Shown: piece after piece, positions 18,957 to 28,590 of the stretch | Layout of the letters: the number at the start of each line of letters is the position of its first letter | Position numbering within the stretch: the stretch's first letter is position 1 | Position numbers and translations under genes: made by a program | Notes under the pieces: model-generated | Databases searched by the model: none | What the model was told of the DNA's origin: nothing | Seen by the model: the letters and a program-made list of their open reading frames with translations, nothing else | Origin: Nemertoderma westbladi | Lineage: Eukaryota > Xenacoelomorpha > Nemertodermatida > Nemertodermatidae | Reading direction: 5' to 3' | DNA: 29,224 nucleotides | Assembly (NCBI GenBank): GCA_032718475.1 | Contig: JAUCBJ010003911.1 | Coordinates: 1 to 29,224 of the forward strand

Positions 18957-19745
18957 ACGACCTTTATGGAACCCATCCTGATTTACATGGAGCAGTCTCT
19001 CAATGCGATTTAATAGAATTCTATTGTATAGCTTTGCAGCAATCGAGATCAATGAGATTCCCCGAAAAGAACCATAGAGAGTTTGGTTCCCTTGGGAACT
19101 GGCACCAACTTATTTGTTTTCATTTCTTGTGGGGCTCTTGTTGTTCTGTACATATCTACTATGATGAGCTTTAAACACTCAGGTGTTTTAAAGACCTCAG
19201 GGGGGAACAGCATCTACTCCACAAGCATGATTGGTCTTAATGCTCTTTGCAGCAGCATTCATTTCTTCAAAGGAGATATCGCCAGTGGGAATATCTGGGA
19301 GTACAGACTCAGACACTTTTACTTCTATAAAGTTATCAGGCAATACCCTGTCATTATTGAGGAGCTTTTCAAAGTGGGCCTTCCAACCATTGAGCCGATC
19401 GGCTGGTGATTCTACCTTAACCTTGGTGGTTGGTTGGCTTTTCCACTCAGTAAGCAAGTAGATCGATTTCCATGCCTGGGATGATTGCCTGCTGTCGTCG
19501 GCCTCATTGATGGCCTCAACCTGTTGGTTTATAAGCTCCTGTAGATTAACAGAGTACTGCCTGTTCAGGTATCTAGATGCAGCCTTAACTGTATTATTGG
19601 GCGCCGTAGTCTGTTTGAGTCGGTTTCTGCGCCGTAATAGAGGTCATTTCGGCACTTCTGACTTTTGTGGTCAGCCCAGGGGGCCTTTTTCCTGTTTCGA
19701 TGGTATACAGGAACTGTTTCTGCAGCTGCTAACTTAACTGCTTCT
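18957..19745 (-). pseudogene. LINE RT N-terminal part and linker
   Basis: 19197-19457 encodes KVESPADRLNGWKAHFEKLL, NNDRVLPDNFIEVKVSES and AAAKSIKTNHACGVDAVPP, as in the sister copy. The frame is lost at the G6 run (19200-19205). From 18957 to 19196 the PVPKKGN to GFCKGRG region survives only as out-of-frame pieces. 19458-19745 encodes the linker (INQQVEAINEADD and so on) with small losses. Confidence 0.8.
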
Positions 19746-20061
19746 GTGAAGGCAGTATAGCCCTCGCAGTGATCTGCTGCTTGGATCTCACACTTGGCTG
19801 TTGCAACAGAGAGGACCAGTCATGTCACGGCAAGGCAGATTTCGTTGTTCTGCTAGCACACAGACTAAGTCTTACCTTGGCCACAATAAGGCGGTGGTCA
19901 CTGGAGAAGGGTCGAATTGTAAATGCATTACAGTCTTGTATAGAGCTCCTGTATTCCCTACGAAAAAGAATATGGTCTATCTGGGCCATGTGACCACTCG
20001 GTCCACTATGAGTCCATAGCATTCCAGTTCGCTTCTTGAACTGGGTTCCAGCCGAAAACAA
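19746..20061 (-). pseudogene. LINE APE-type endonuclease, C-terminal part
   Basis: The frame at 19825-20061 reads LFSAGTQFKKRTGMLWTHSG, HMAQIDHILFRREYRSSIQ and PFSSDHRLIVAKVRLSL. QIDHIL and SDHRLIVAKV are the last two conserved blocks of APE-type LINE endonucleases; the D and H of SDH are catalytic. This domain nicks target DNA to prime reverse transcription. It is separated from the N-terminal half by a disrupted stretch (20062-20233), so the enzyme would be inactive. It supports placing the family among APE-bearing, single-ORF LINEs. Confidence 0.85.
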
Positions 20062-20233
20062 TCCATTTCCAGAGATTAAATTCTGAATATGGACGGAATT
20101 TCGGTTAACACTATCACCCAGAGCGATGTGGGTGATTGGCTTGCATTAAAGTCTCACAGGAATGTTAAGAATGCATGCTGATCCACTCCCACTATCATGT
20201 ATGGCCACTATCATCTGCTGATGCGAGGGTGAG

Positions 20234-20695
20234 TCACCAACCACCCCCCATGTCCTTAATCAGAACCTCATCAGTCTGTCCAGTCTGCATTCGGTGCTCT
20301 TGAATACCCACTGCGCTAAGAGTAAACTTATCTGCCAAGGCAGTCAGCTCACCTTGTCGCATTTGGGACCTGAGTGTTGGGGTGTTAACTGAGCCTAGTC
20401 TAGTAACTTGCCTCCGATTCACCAATAATGGCTTGGTTGATCGAGGTGGAACATGAGTGTAACCTCCAACTCCAGAATCCCTCCCCCCCTCACAATCTGG
20501 CCTCCCTGGTGACCTAGGGTTTGGGCTAGAAAGGTCATCAGAAAAGGGACTCACAGAATTGTTGGCCGAATTCTCTCAAGTAGGGGGTGAGACAGGCAGC
20601 TGGTCAGGAGACAACTGACGCCTGTGAGGCCAACTGTGTCCAGTAATTCCACTGGCCTGTAGTGGCTGTACCGCCGAATTACTAATGTAATCCAT
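20234..20695 (-). pseudogene. LINE ORF start and endonuclease N-terminal part
   Basis: An ATG at 20693-20695 opens MDYISNSAVQPLQASGITGH and a proline- and serine-rich leader. A TGA about 40 codons in (near 20577) interrupts it, and the same frame continues through SPFSDDLSSPNPRSPGRPD to LRSQMRQGELTALADKF and LSAVGIQEHRMQ. The GIQEHR block is the glutamate motif of APE endonucleases. The frame ends at 20234 after KDMGGGW. No separate ORF1 is seen upstream. The TGA could derive from CGA, as in the copia pol. Confidence 0.78.
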
Positions 20696-21180
20696 AGTCT
20701 ATAATCCATTGTCTAGTCGGCTTTTTTGCCGAGTCAGCTGGGGCGAATACCACACCCTGGTTTGCCATTCCAAAGGGTGGGTGTCACAGTGCAGTCAGAT
20801 ATGAGGCCCATCACCCATACCTACTCTGACGCACATGACCCACCATTGGCTGTGCTGGCATGCCCTGTACCCTTGCTGCCAGATGCACGTCGCAGTGAAG
20901 TGCACTCAGAGTGGACATGATAATACTTTGCTCCTGACCAGCCATTGGTAGACTACCATCTGCCGGGCTAGGCCATTTACCCCTGCAGCCAAGTATATGG
21001 GTCCTTCATCCAGGACCAAGGGCGTCCTTATTCCAGAACGAAAGGGGTCCTAGTTACAGGACCAGATTTGCCCTAGAGTAAGAGGGTCTATGCAGCCACA
21101 GGTGGCACCTCCTTTATGCTGCATGGAGGTGGCAAGTTTTCTTGGTCAATGAATGACCTAGAATACCTGAGCTGACCTGA
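20696..21180 (-). other. probable LINE 5' UTR
   Basis: GC-richer than the surroundings, with no long frame and no second family match. It runs from the LINE ATG to the Penelope-like fragment. That it belongs to the LINE is inferred from position and composition; the true 5' end cannot be placed without another copy. Confidence 0.45.
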
Positions 21181-21216
21181 CCTACCTATACTGGTGTATA
21201 AACCAGTTTAGGTAGG
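21181..21216. repeat. near-perfect 36-bp inverted repeat
   Basis: CCTACCTATACTGGT pairs with ACCAGTTTAGGTAGG, two 15-base arms with one mismatch and a 6-base loop. It sits exactly at the junction of the Penelope-like fragment and the LINE 5' region. Confidence 0.85.
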
Positions 21217-21655
21217 ATTTCTATAAATACTAGTTTCAAAATTGAAACTATTTGGATTTTGGCGGATTAAGACGTCAAGGAAAGGTAGATTATTATTGAC
21301 ACCGTGTTCAGCAGTAAATTTAATGTTAGGGTGTGTACTATTGAGGTACGAGAGAAACTGATCAGAATGAGAAATGGAGCGAAACAATAATAATGTGTCG
21401 TCAACGTATCTACTGCATAAAAGTGGTTTGAAGTCAATAGGACCGTCGGACAACCAGGTCTGTTCATGATGAGCTAAAAGCGCATTGGCTAATACAGGGC
21501 CAAGGCGGGACCCCATTCCGACGCCGTCATTATGAAGGGAAGGGAAGCCACTCAGTAGATGAAGGAGAAGGGAGCAAGGGGTATTTCAGCTGATTATGAG
21601 GAAAAATTGTAACTAAAGCTGTAACATCGAGGTCAGCCCTACAAGGAAAATAAAG
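21181..21655 (-). pseudogene. Penelope-like reverse transcriptase fragment
   Basis: The frame 21208-21516 encodes MGSRLGPVLANALLAHHEQT, then FKPLLCSRYVDDTLLLF with the catalytic YVDD at residues 37-40, then NIKFTAEHGVNNNLPFLDV and FETSIYRNPT. MGSPLGP..AN, RYVDDT.LLF, NNxLPFLDV and the SxYRKPT end block are diagnostic of Penelope-like RTs. DGVG directly precedes MGSR in frame, so the listed Met is internal. A TAA (21208-21210) interrupts at a position usually aromatic, and TGLYTSI continues in frame to about 21185. No GIY-YIG endonuclease is present. Similarity ends at 21181, where the LINE-like DNA begins. Confidence 0.85.
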
Positions 21656-21663
21656 AACAAGAC

Positions 21664-22115
21664 GCTACCTATAGAAACGGGGGACTTCACACCTGCCGAA
21701 CTTCAAAGAAGCATTAAAAGCATGTCCAGTCCAATCATAAAGCGACAGGATTAGATGAAATCCCTCCTGCAGAGGCGTGGAAAACAGGAGTGCTAAACAG
21801 GCCGTTATTGGATATTTGCAGCCAGATGTTGAAAGGGGAAAAGCCACCACCAATTTGGACTAAAGGTCAACTAAAGCCTCTCCCCAAGAAAGGTGACCTC
21901 GGTATACCAACAAACTATTGTTGGTTCTCTCTGCTTGAGGTAGCTGCAAAAATATACAACAAAATGATTCTATATAGAATTAGGCCTCACGTAGAGAAAC
22001 TGCTGCGTAAGAGCCAGAACGGATTTCGACCAAATAGAAATAGCTCAGATACTTTCACCAGCTACAGAGCCTGATTGAGGGAATTAAGGCTGGGATAATC
22101 TCGATCAATACAAAT
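21664..22115 (+). pseudogene. fragment of a second LINE subfamily (RT N-terminal part)
   Basis: Plus-strand frames give IETGDFTPAELQRSIKSM, then after a frame change ATGLDEIPPAEAWKTGVLNR, PLLDICSQMLKGEKPPPIW, LKPLPKKGDLG, FSLLEVAAKIYNKMILYRIR and LLRKSQNGFRPNRNSSD. In another frame LQSLIEGIKAG follows. These are the conserved blocks before the RT catalytic core, closest to the same broad LINE type as 14921-16992 but clearly a different subfamily. The catalytic residues are missing. Both ends are truncated: the left end abuts the Penelope-like fragment and the right end dissolves into unrelated AT-rich DNA. Confidence 0.85.
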
Positions 22116-23099
22116 TGTATGGACTTGAATAATGTTAAGCTAAAAAGGGAAACAAATGTTAATGTTATGGAAGCCATTTCTGGACTAATCTCTTTGCTGA
22201 GTATCTCAGATAGTCGATACTTACCAAGAATTTCACAAAATTCCATTCAGTAATTCAAAATATAAAATTGCCCATAGCTAGCAGGCACAGTTCTTCAATG
22301 GAAGCCCGTTGCACAATATAATGTTAATGACAGCATATCAATGATGTCTATGACAGTGTTACGGCTACAGTCAGTTACATCAACTATCGCGTTATGGCTA
22401 CTATCGTATTATGGCTAATGTGTTGCGTTATGTTTACTCCATTATCTTGGATTAACATAAGATATACACATATTATTTTATAAGTTTTCGGTTTTCGGTT
22501 TATAGCAGTGTCTAATTTATATTAAAAAATAATCAGGTAAATGTAATTATTAATGTTTTAGCTTTTGCAGCATTGGAAAATCCGAGGTCTGACTGAATGT
22601 AGGTGCGGGATATTTACCATAACACATTGCACCTGAACTCATTCAATAGATAATGTTGTGCGATCCATACTTGACTATATTTTGTATGATTATTTAAAGT
22701 TTTACTGTTTTAAGTTTTATTGAATGGAAATTATACAATGTCCTATACCAATTATTCAATTTCCCGTAGTATTCCGTGACCTGTTGTGTCTAATTCTATT
22801 GTTAATGTAGATTCCTTTCTGCAATAAATAAAATATAACGATAATTATTAATATACAGTTGTTTACCAGCGTACGCTTACCTTGTGCCCATTCACTATTA
22901 ATTAATATATCCGTGATTAGTACAAAATATAATTAACATATTTTACAGAATTTCTTTTAGAGATCCTGGAATATATTACCCATCTCTCCTACCCACCCTC
23001 CCTTTCTCGGATACGCCAATGTTGCTCAAAATATAATCCCACTCATCCAATTTATTATTGCAGCAGATCTCATTAATTTTAAATAGGCTTCTTTCTTAA
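22116..23099. other. no gene recognised
   Basis: AT-rich DNA with short local repeats of TTATGGCTA words around 22390-22430. No coding signal. Confidence 0.6.
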
Positions 23100-23300
23100 A
23101 CACGTTCGTGGGGCCTTCGCGCAGCCCAAGGCTTAGTTATGAGATACAGATTAATATTGAGCGATTCTACTGTATCACAAACTCGGTATTTAAGAAATTC
23201 AACTAAACACCAGTAAATCATAGAGAAGGGAATAAAGCCCCCCCCCCCCCCCACCCTTCAACCTCCATTTAATCTGCATCACCCCAACCCAAAGGCGCAC
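23100..23300. repeat. dispersed repeat A, copy 1
   Basis: Starts ACGTTCGTGGGGCCTTCGCG and continues TTATGAGATACA, TTGAGCGA, CTGTATCACAAA and TTTAATCTGCA in the same order as 25281-25470. A C15 run (23238-23252) has expanded inside this copy. GGCCTT...AAGGC can form a small hairpin. No coding frame. Probably a non-autonomous element, class unknown. Confidence 0.85.
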
Positions 23301-24129
23301 ACAGGATTGATGAAAGGCAGGTATTATCAGGAAATTTGTGTTTTAAAAGTAATATGTCATATTTATCTTTAATATAACACAAATACCAAATTTATGGTAA
23401 AAATAATTAAAGATCGCATATTATTTAATTTATTTAACTAACAAAGAAATCAATAAACTCTTGGTAATATGTTAAACTCATGAAGGAATATAATAAATAT
23501 TTTAGGCGTGGAGGCGACCCAATTTGTAAGAAATATTAAAACTTACCATATGATGATCTTATTGATACTGAAATATTAATTTATCATGTCAACGGCTTAA
23601 CTAAATTATTTAGGTAATTATTGTAAAGAATCACGATTAAATTCTCATCCAATCAATTTGTAAGGTAAACACAATATGCAAGGTTAAGCTCTCTTATTAG
23701 TCTGGCTCATTACACTGCTGCCTAATGAGTAATGGTGAGCTGATGGTTGGACTGGTTTCCAGTAGGCAATAGCAAGTATGCCTTGGAATAAGGGAGCTAG
23801 TGTAGAGTGACGGCTGACGGGGTATTTTAATAACTTAATTACGTTTAGATCAATTAAAAACACATTTCTGGAAAACAGGAAAACACAAATCCACCCTCCT
23901 TGGTGATTTTTTTTAGATTTTATAGAGATGATCGATCAAGGGAACTCCAAATTCTGTGTAAATTCCTCAAATTTATCAGGGATCATTACGAAAAAAACTA
24001 GAAGTTCACACGACCTGTAATTTTCGAGATATAAGGAAGTTGTGACACCTATGTCAGCACTTATCAGCACTGACATTTCACATTTCGGTTTCTTTGGGGT
24101 AACTTCACTCTATGGTGAAATAAATCGTC
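23301..24129. other. no gene recognised
   Basis: AT-rich, without open frames or clear repeats. Confidence 0.55.
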
Positions 24130-24580
24130 AAAATTCGGTTAGTTTGAACACCGAACACATTGAAAACAATTATGGGTAAAATTTCGTGTTGAAATTTGGA
24201 AATTTGAAAAGTACCACAAGAGCACCAAAAGTGCAAGTAGTGTGAAATTTCAAATTTTGAAATAGGATACAACGTCAATGTCGTCACCCATACTGAGGTT
24301 TTAGTATGTGCTGATTTCATTGGTGACAATTATAAGACGCTGTAGTTACCCAAAACGGCTCGAAAATAAAAAGATCCCCTACTAGAACTTTTGAAATATA
24401 TAATTTTCAAATAAACTACTCGTTTCAGTTAACCTATATCCAATGCCGTATATATCGGTGATATTGGGTTATTTTGAACGCTGAACCCATTTATAACAAG
24501 ATGGTGTATAATTCTATGTAATTCTGAATTCTTAAGAACCACCACAATAGCACGAAAAGTGCAAGTAGTAAAATGCGAAA
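24130..24580. repeat. diverged direct duplication, about 330 bp apart
   Basis: Two landmarks recur in order. GGTTA.TTTGAAC is at 24137 and 24467, and ACCACAA.AGCAC.AAAAGTGCAAGTAGT at 24213 and 24541. The second landmark is a hairpin (GCAC/GTGC). A related hairpin, AGCAC..GTGCT, is at about 24736. The sequence between is only loosely alike, so this is an old duplication or two members of a dispersed family. Confidence 0.65.
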
Positions 24581-25140
24581 AATTGATTTGGCAATTGCGG
24601 AAAAACTTGAATTGCAGTTAAAAAATAGACAACGGATTTGGAATCAGCGTGGTTGTATTGTATACAAAAGTGTATTTGCATGTAAATACTTCGATTTTTC
24701 GAAAAATTTTCAAAAAATATGCAGTGGAATTTTTTAGCACCACGAAATGTGCTAATTAGTGTCAATCCGACAAATATTTCAGGAATTTTCTTCAGATCCA
24801 TTTTTGTAATATGTTTGTGTACGGTTTGACCAATTTTCAAAAAACATTCAAACATATAGAGCCGCAATAAGCATGGTACAAAATTTTTTTGGTACCCTGT
24901 GCGAAAAGTGCCAACATGGTGTCACTACTGTGATTTTCAAAATTTGTTTTTTGGTTTTAAGTTTGCAATATGCATGCATGTGTAGATTTCTACAGCTGTA
25001 TAATTTTTAAGTATAATGATTTATATCTTATACTATTAAATAATTAATTTCCATTAAAAGTCATGTTGAAAATGCTGTTTTTACCCTAAACAACTTAATT
25101 AATTTAATTTAATTAATTAATTGCTATTATCCTAGCTTCT
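24581..25140. other. no gene recognised
   Basis: AT-rich. A 111-codon minus-strand frame (24532-24867) lies over the hairpin repeats and has no recognisable domain. Confidence 0.5.
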
Positions 25141-25276
25141 CGAAGGCCACACGCAAATTCAACTTGGAAAATTTCTAAACTTTTGCCAGACTACATGTGT
25201 ACCAAGTTTGGACAGATTTTATCGAGATTTGACTGAGTTATTAACGTTTAAAATTAAACAAAACAGAACGACAGAA
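25141..25276. repeat. dispersed repeat B, copy 1
   Basis: Starts CGAAGGCC and shares GCAAATTCAACTTGGAAAAT, TTCTAAACTTTTG, TGTGTACCAAGTTTGG, GAGTTATTAACGTT and ACAGAACGACAG with 27019-27162. It lies directly upstream of repeat A copy 2, so the two may be parts of one element. Confidence 0.88.
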
Positions 25277-25280
25277 CAAC

Positions 25281-25470
25281 ACGTTCGTGGGGCCTTCGCG
25301 CAGCACGAGGCCCAGTTATGAGATACAAATTAAAATTGAGCGACTGTATCACAAAATCAGTATTTGAGAAATTTAACCACACCGCCAATCAATGAAAGAA
25401 AGGGGGACAGTACGTGTTCAGCCCTTTTAATCTGCACCCCCCTCCCCTTCCCATCAACCAATACATAACC
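25281..25470. repeat. dispersed repeat A, copy 2
   Basis: Starts ACGTTCGTGGGGCCTTCGCG, with GGGCCT...AGGCCC able to pair. See 23100-23300. The two copies differ by scattered substitutions and small indels and are in the same orientation. Confidence 0.85.
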
Positions 25471-25533
25471 GCGACATCTACCACCCACGGGCTGAAGGGG
25501 CGGAAGGGTAGCACAAACTTATTTCCAATCGCA

Positions 25534-25905
25534 CGTTCAATATGCGAAGCCATGTGGTTTATAGGAATATAATAAACGCAGTACTCGTCTTCATTATAAG
25601 CCTCGTTGAGTTCGACCTGTTTTGTATTTAAATATATTTCTTAAACGCAGGCTGATGATCTTTATAATAAAAATAACAAGGGATGCGTTCAATATGTGAA
25701 GCCAGGTAGTTTATATAATAATAATAGTCAACGCAGTACTCGTCTTCATTATAAGTCTCGTTGTGCTCGTCCTGTTTTGTATTTAAATATCTTTCCTAAA
25801 CGAAGTTTTAATCTTTATAATGATAATCTTTCTTTATAATGCGTTCAATAGGCGAAGCCAGGTATGGTTTTGGTTTATAGGAATATAGTCTACGCAGCAC
25901 TCATT
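25534..25905. repeat. tandem repeat of about 152-156 bp, 2.5 units
   Basis: CGTTCAATA followed by GCGAAGCCA or GTGAAGCCA recurs at 25534, 25686 and 25842. The first two units also share ACGCAGTACTCGTCTTCATT and CCTGTTTTGTATTTAAATAT. The third is shorter and more diverged. Confidence 0.9.
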
Positions 25906-27018
25906 CCTCATGAGCCCGAGTTATAGTGTGGCAATGTAGATGCAGTAGTTGCACCCGACCAGCCGGAAACTCGGACAATAGGCCTTCTGATTGTACAATG
26001 CGTGTCAATTTCAACACCGCCGGGCACTGGGTGATGGCAGAGTGAGATTAAAAAACCGGATTATTTCATCCTCGGTTACGGTTAGTCCAGTTTGCCCGTA
26101 GCGGCAGCGATACCGAAAGTCGAGATCAACGACAGAGGCGGCCTTGGTGGTGAGTTTTTTGATTTCAATTCCAACACTTTTCTGGGCAGCTGGGTAGACT
26201 CTGGTAGTGGGTACCTGATCTTAAAATGCCGGTTAGTCCACATAACTTCCATTGTTGCAGTTTCCGAGTCGATGGATGGTTGGTAGGGGTAGGCCTATTG
26301 CTATTGTTGTATTGGCAGATTGGCTGATTGGTATGTACATCTACATCTGATTATACCAGTTGCCGGTGCTGTCGGTCGTACCAATACATAGTATTTAATT
26401 AACATATTTAACCGTTAACAAGAGTAGAAACCGCAAACAAAGAAATTCAATTTCTTCTGTCGCTGACAGGAGCGTAGGAATGCGGTATAGTCTGATAGTG
26501 CTGTCGTAGTTCAGTACCGGTACCGTACCGGTAGTTCTGTAGTTAGCAGTTGCTACCAGTCCGGTTCTACAGTCTGACAGTAGTAGGGTGGTACGGCGCC
26601 AACGGACCCTCTAATCTAATTCAGGACCGCAGTCCAGCACTCCGGAGTCCGCACTGCAGTGCATAGCATGGCTAATTAGGGCCTACAGAATTAGGCCTGT
26701 CCTATACCAGTATACGTGATCTATGATCACTGCACCGGTACCGCGGTACCAGTCAGCCAGTACCGTAAAACACCGAATACAGTATGGTATTGCAGTATTG
26801 CTGTATTGTCTGATTGCAGGATTCCTGATTCAGGGATTGACATTGAGTATAGTACCGGTACAGGCAGACAGGCCACAATGGTATTACTGCAGTACTGTAA
26901 TTTCGTAATATGCTAGAAACCCAGCTGATTTAGTCTCCTAGCAACCTGCTGATGTCAAGCGTTATAATTTTGATAAATAAATTTATTATAACTGTAAGAC
27001 AGTTACACTGGTGCTGCA
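25906..27018. other. no gene recognised; GC-richer with TACCGGTA palindromes
   Basis: Slightly GC-richer than its neighbours. Palindromic TACCGGTA clusters occur at 26514-26533 and 26734-26750. A 64-codon plus-strand frame (26092-26286) starts MPVAAAIPKVEINDRGGLGG and looks more peptide-like than most, but it has no recognisable domain and no clear splice context. Confidence 0.45.
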
Positions 27019-27162
27019 CGAAGGCCCCAAGCAAATTCAACTTGGAAAATTTCTAAACTTTTGAGACTATTTGTGTACCAAGTTTGGTTAAATTTCATCG
27101 AGGATTGATCGAGTTATTAACGTTCAAAATTGAACACCACAAAAAAAGCGACAGAACGACAG
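27019..27162. repeat. dispersed repeat B, copy 2
   Basis: See 25141-25276. Here it is followed not by repeat A but by a different tandem repeat (27173). Confidence 0.88.
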
Positions 27163-27172
27163 GTTGATTAAT

Positions 27173-27290
27173 GGTACCCCTATGCTAAGGCTCACTCACT
27201 TCGTGGCTCGCCCCACAGACACACCGATTGAGTAAGTGGTACCCGTATGCTAAGCCCGCTTACTTTCGTGGCTCTCCCCACATCTATAGA
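27173..27290. repeat. 65-bp tandem repeat, two units
   Basis: GGTACCC.TATGCTAAG starts at 27173 and 27238, and each unit ends with TTCGTGGCTC.CCCCACA. The second unit is cut short. Confidence 0.85.
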
Positions 27291-27550
27291 ATATAATGTA
27301 ATATAACTTTCCTTATGTAAAACCAAGACAATAGAGTAGTCTTAACGACGCGACTTCTACGTGTAGCTGCATCTTGACTTTCAAACTCGCGTTTATCGTA
27401 AATGAATGCCAGATATGGAATCAGCGTGATTCTGCCGATCATGAACATGAGGAATTGGGATCTCCAGGAAATTATGTTGGCTTCATGATTTGGGATCTGC
27501 CATTTATTGGCTCCCTGGATTCGACTGGCCAACCACTCAAAGAGTTGCAA
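27284..27550 (-). other. unrecognised open frame of 88 codons
   Basis: Encodes a mixed-composition peptide (LFEWLASRIQGANKWQIPNH, SWRSQFLMFMIGRITLIPYL) with one hydrophobic stretch that could span a membrane. I recognise no family. The plus strand is also open (27374-27631), so coding is unproven; it could be an isolated exon or chance. Confidence 0.2.
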
Positions 27551-27631
27551 TCCTCGGGGTATAAATATTCGGTTTGCTTGTGTTGTACTAAATTTTTACA
27601 TCAGAACGGAACAACATCAAACTATTATTAA

Positions 27632-28590
27632 CAATTATTTATGTTGAATAAATTTATTAAACGCGAAAAAGCTGGAATCTTGGTTAGTATTATTTTGTTA
27701 TATTATATTAGTAGCATAATGTTGTTAGCTGTATGTAGGTAGAGGCTTATTTTGCCAATTAATATTAATTCATTTTTAGTTTGACTAAATTTACTAAGGT
27801 GATAGATAGGCATACATTAGACCTAATTTTTATCAGGGATTTATATTGTAGTGAGAGTGTACCCTTTTAGCTAGGCATCAGTACATACAATACATAACAT
27901 AAAATTTTGGGGTAGAATGAGGAAGAGTAAAATCTTGTGATACAAAATGTATATAGTTTAATTCTTGCGTGTAGGTAAGTTATTTATTTAGTAGTTCTCT
28001 ACCTCAGGAGTTCTAAAATATTTACATCTTTGTATAAAAGTGATTATTACAAAATAGGTACGATGTAATTAATATTAAGTTCTATATAATATAAAGTTTA
28101 TATCAAGTATATTAAGTTTATATCAAGTATATTATTAGTATGTTTGTTTAATATTTACAATATTAAGTTTTTAATAACCTATTTTAAAGTAATTAAAATT
28201 ATTTAACGAAATCTGTAAGTAAGTACATATCTCTAGCTTCATCTTTAAGTATGCAATATTAAAATCAATATTTATATAGTTAAAATATTTATATTATTGT
28301 TATATTGGCAAAATATTTATATATATATATTTTATATATATATATTAATGGTAAATGTTCTACTTAGAATTAATTGAATTATTTATTAGCCAAAATTCAT
28401 AAAAATATTCAGATTCTCCTTAAGTTCAATAACTATCAAATTATTGTTATGCTTTTTAGTATATGGCAGTTCATGTGCTGAAATTTTTCCGCATTACGTT
28501 TTTCTACTTTAGCATAGTTTTATGCTATTATGTAATAAGGTTTTAATATTGGCTTTGGTATGCATGTATTCTAGTATTCTATATAAAATT
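27632..28590. other. no gene recognised; (TA)n run
   Basis: Very AT-rich and stop-dense. A (TA)n tract lies at about 28315-28346. TTAAGTTTATATCAAGTATA occurs twice in tandem near 28092-28132. Confidence 0.6.

Larger units (their letters stand above)
18289..21180 (-). mobile_element. LINE copy with 5' end but deleted RT core
   Basis: Same family as 14921-16992 and still very similar by eye, including the 3' end (preceded on the plus strand by ACTACTACTA at 18281-18290). It extends further 5' through the endonuclease and a probable 5' UTR. Relative to the 14921 copy, about 545 bp are missing at about 18957, plus several small deletions and a G5-to-G6 change at 19200-19205. It cannot encode active protein. 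Confidence 0.85.
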
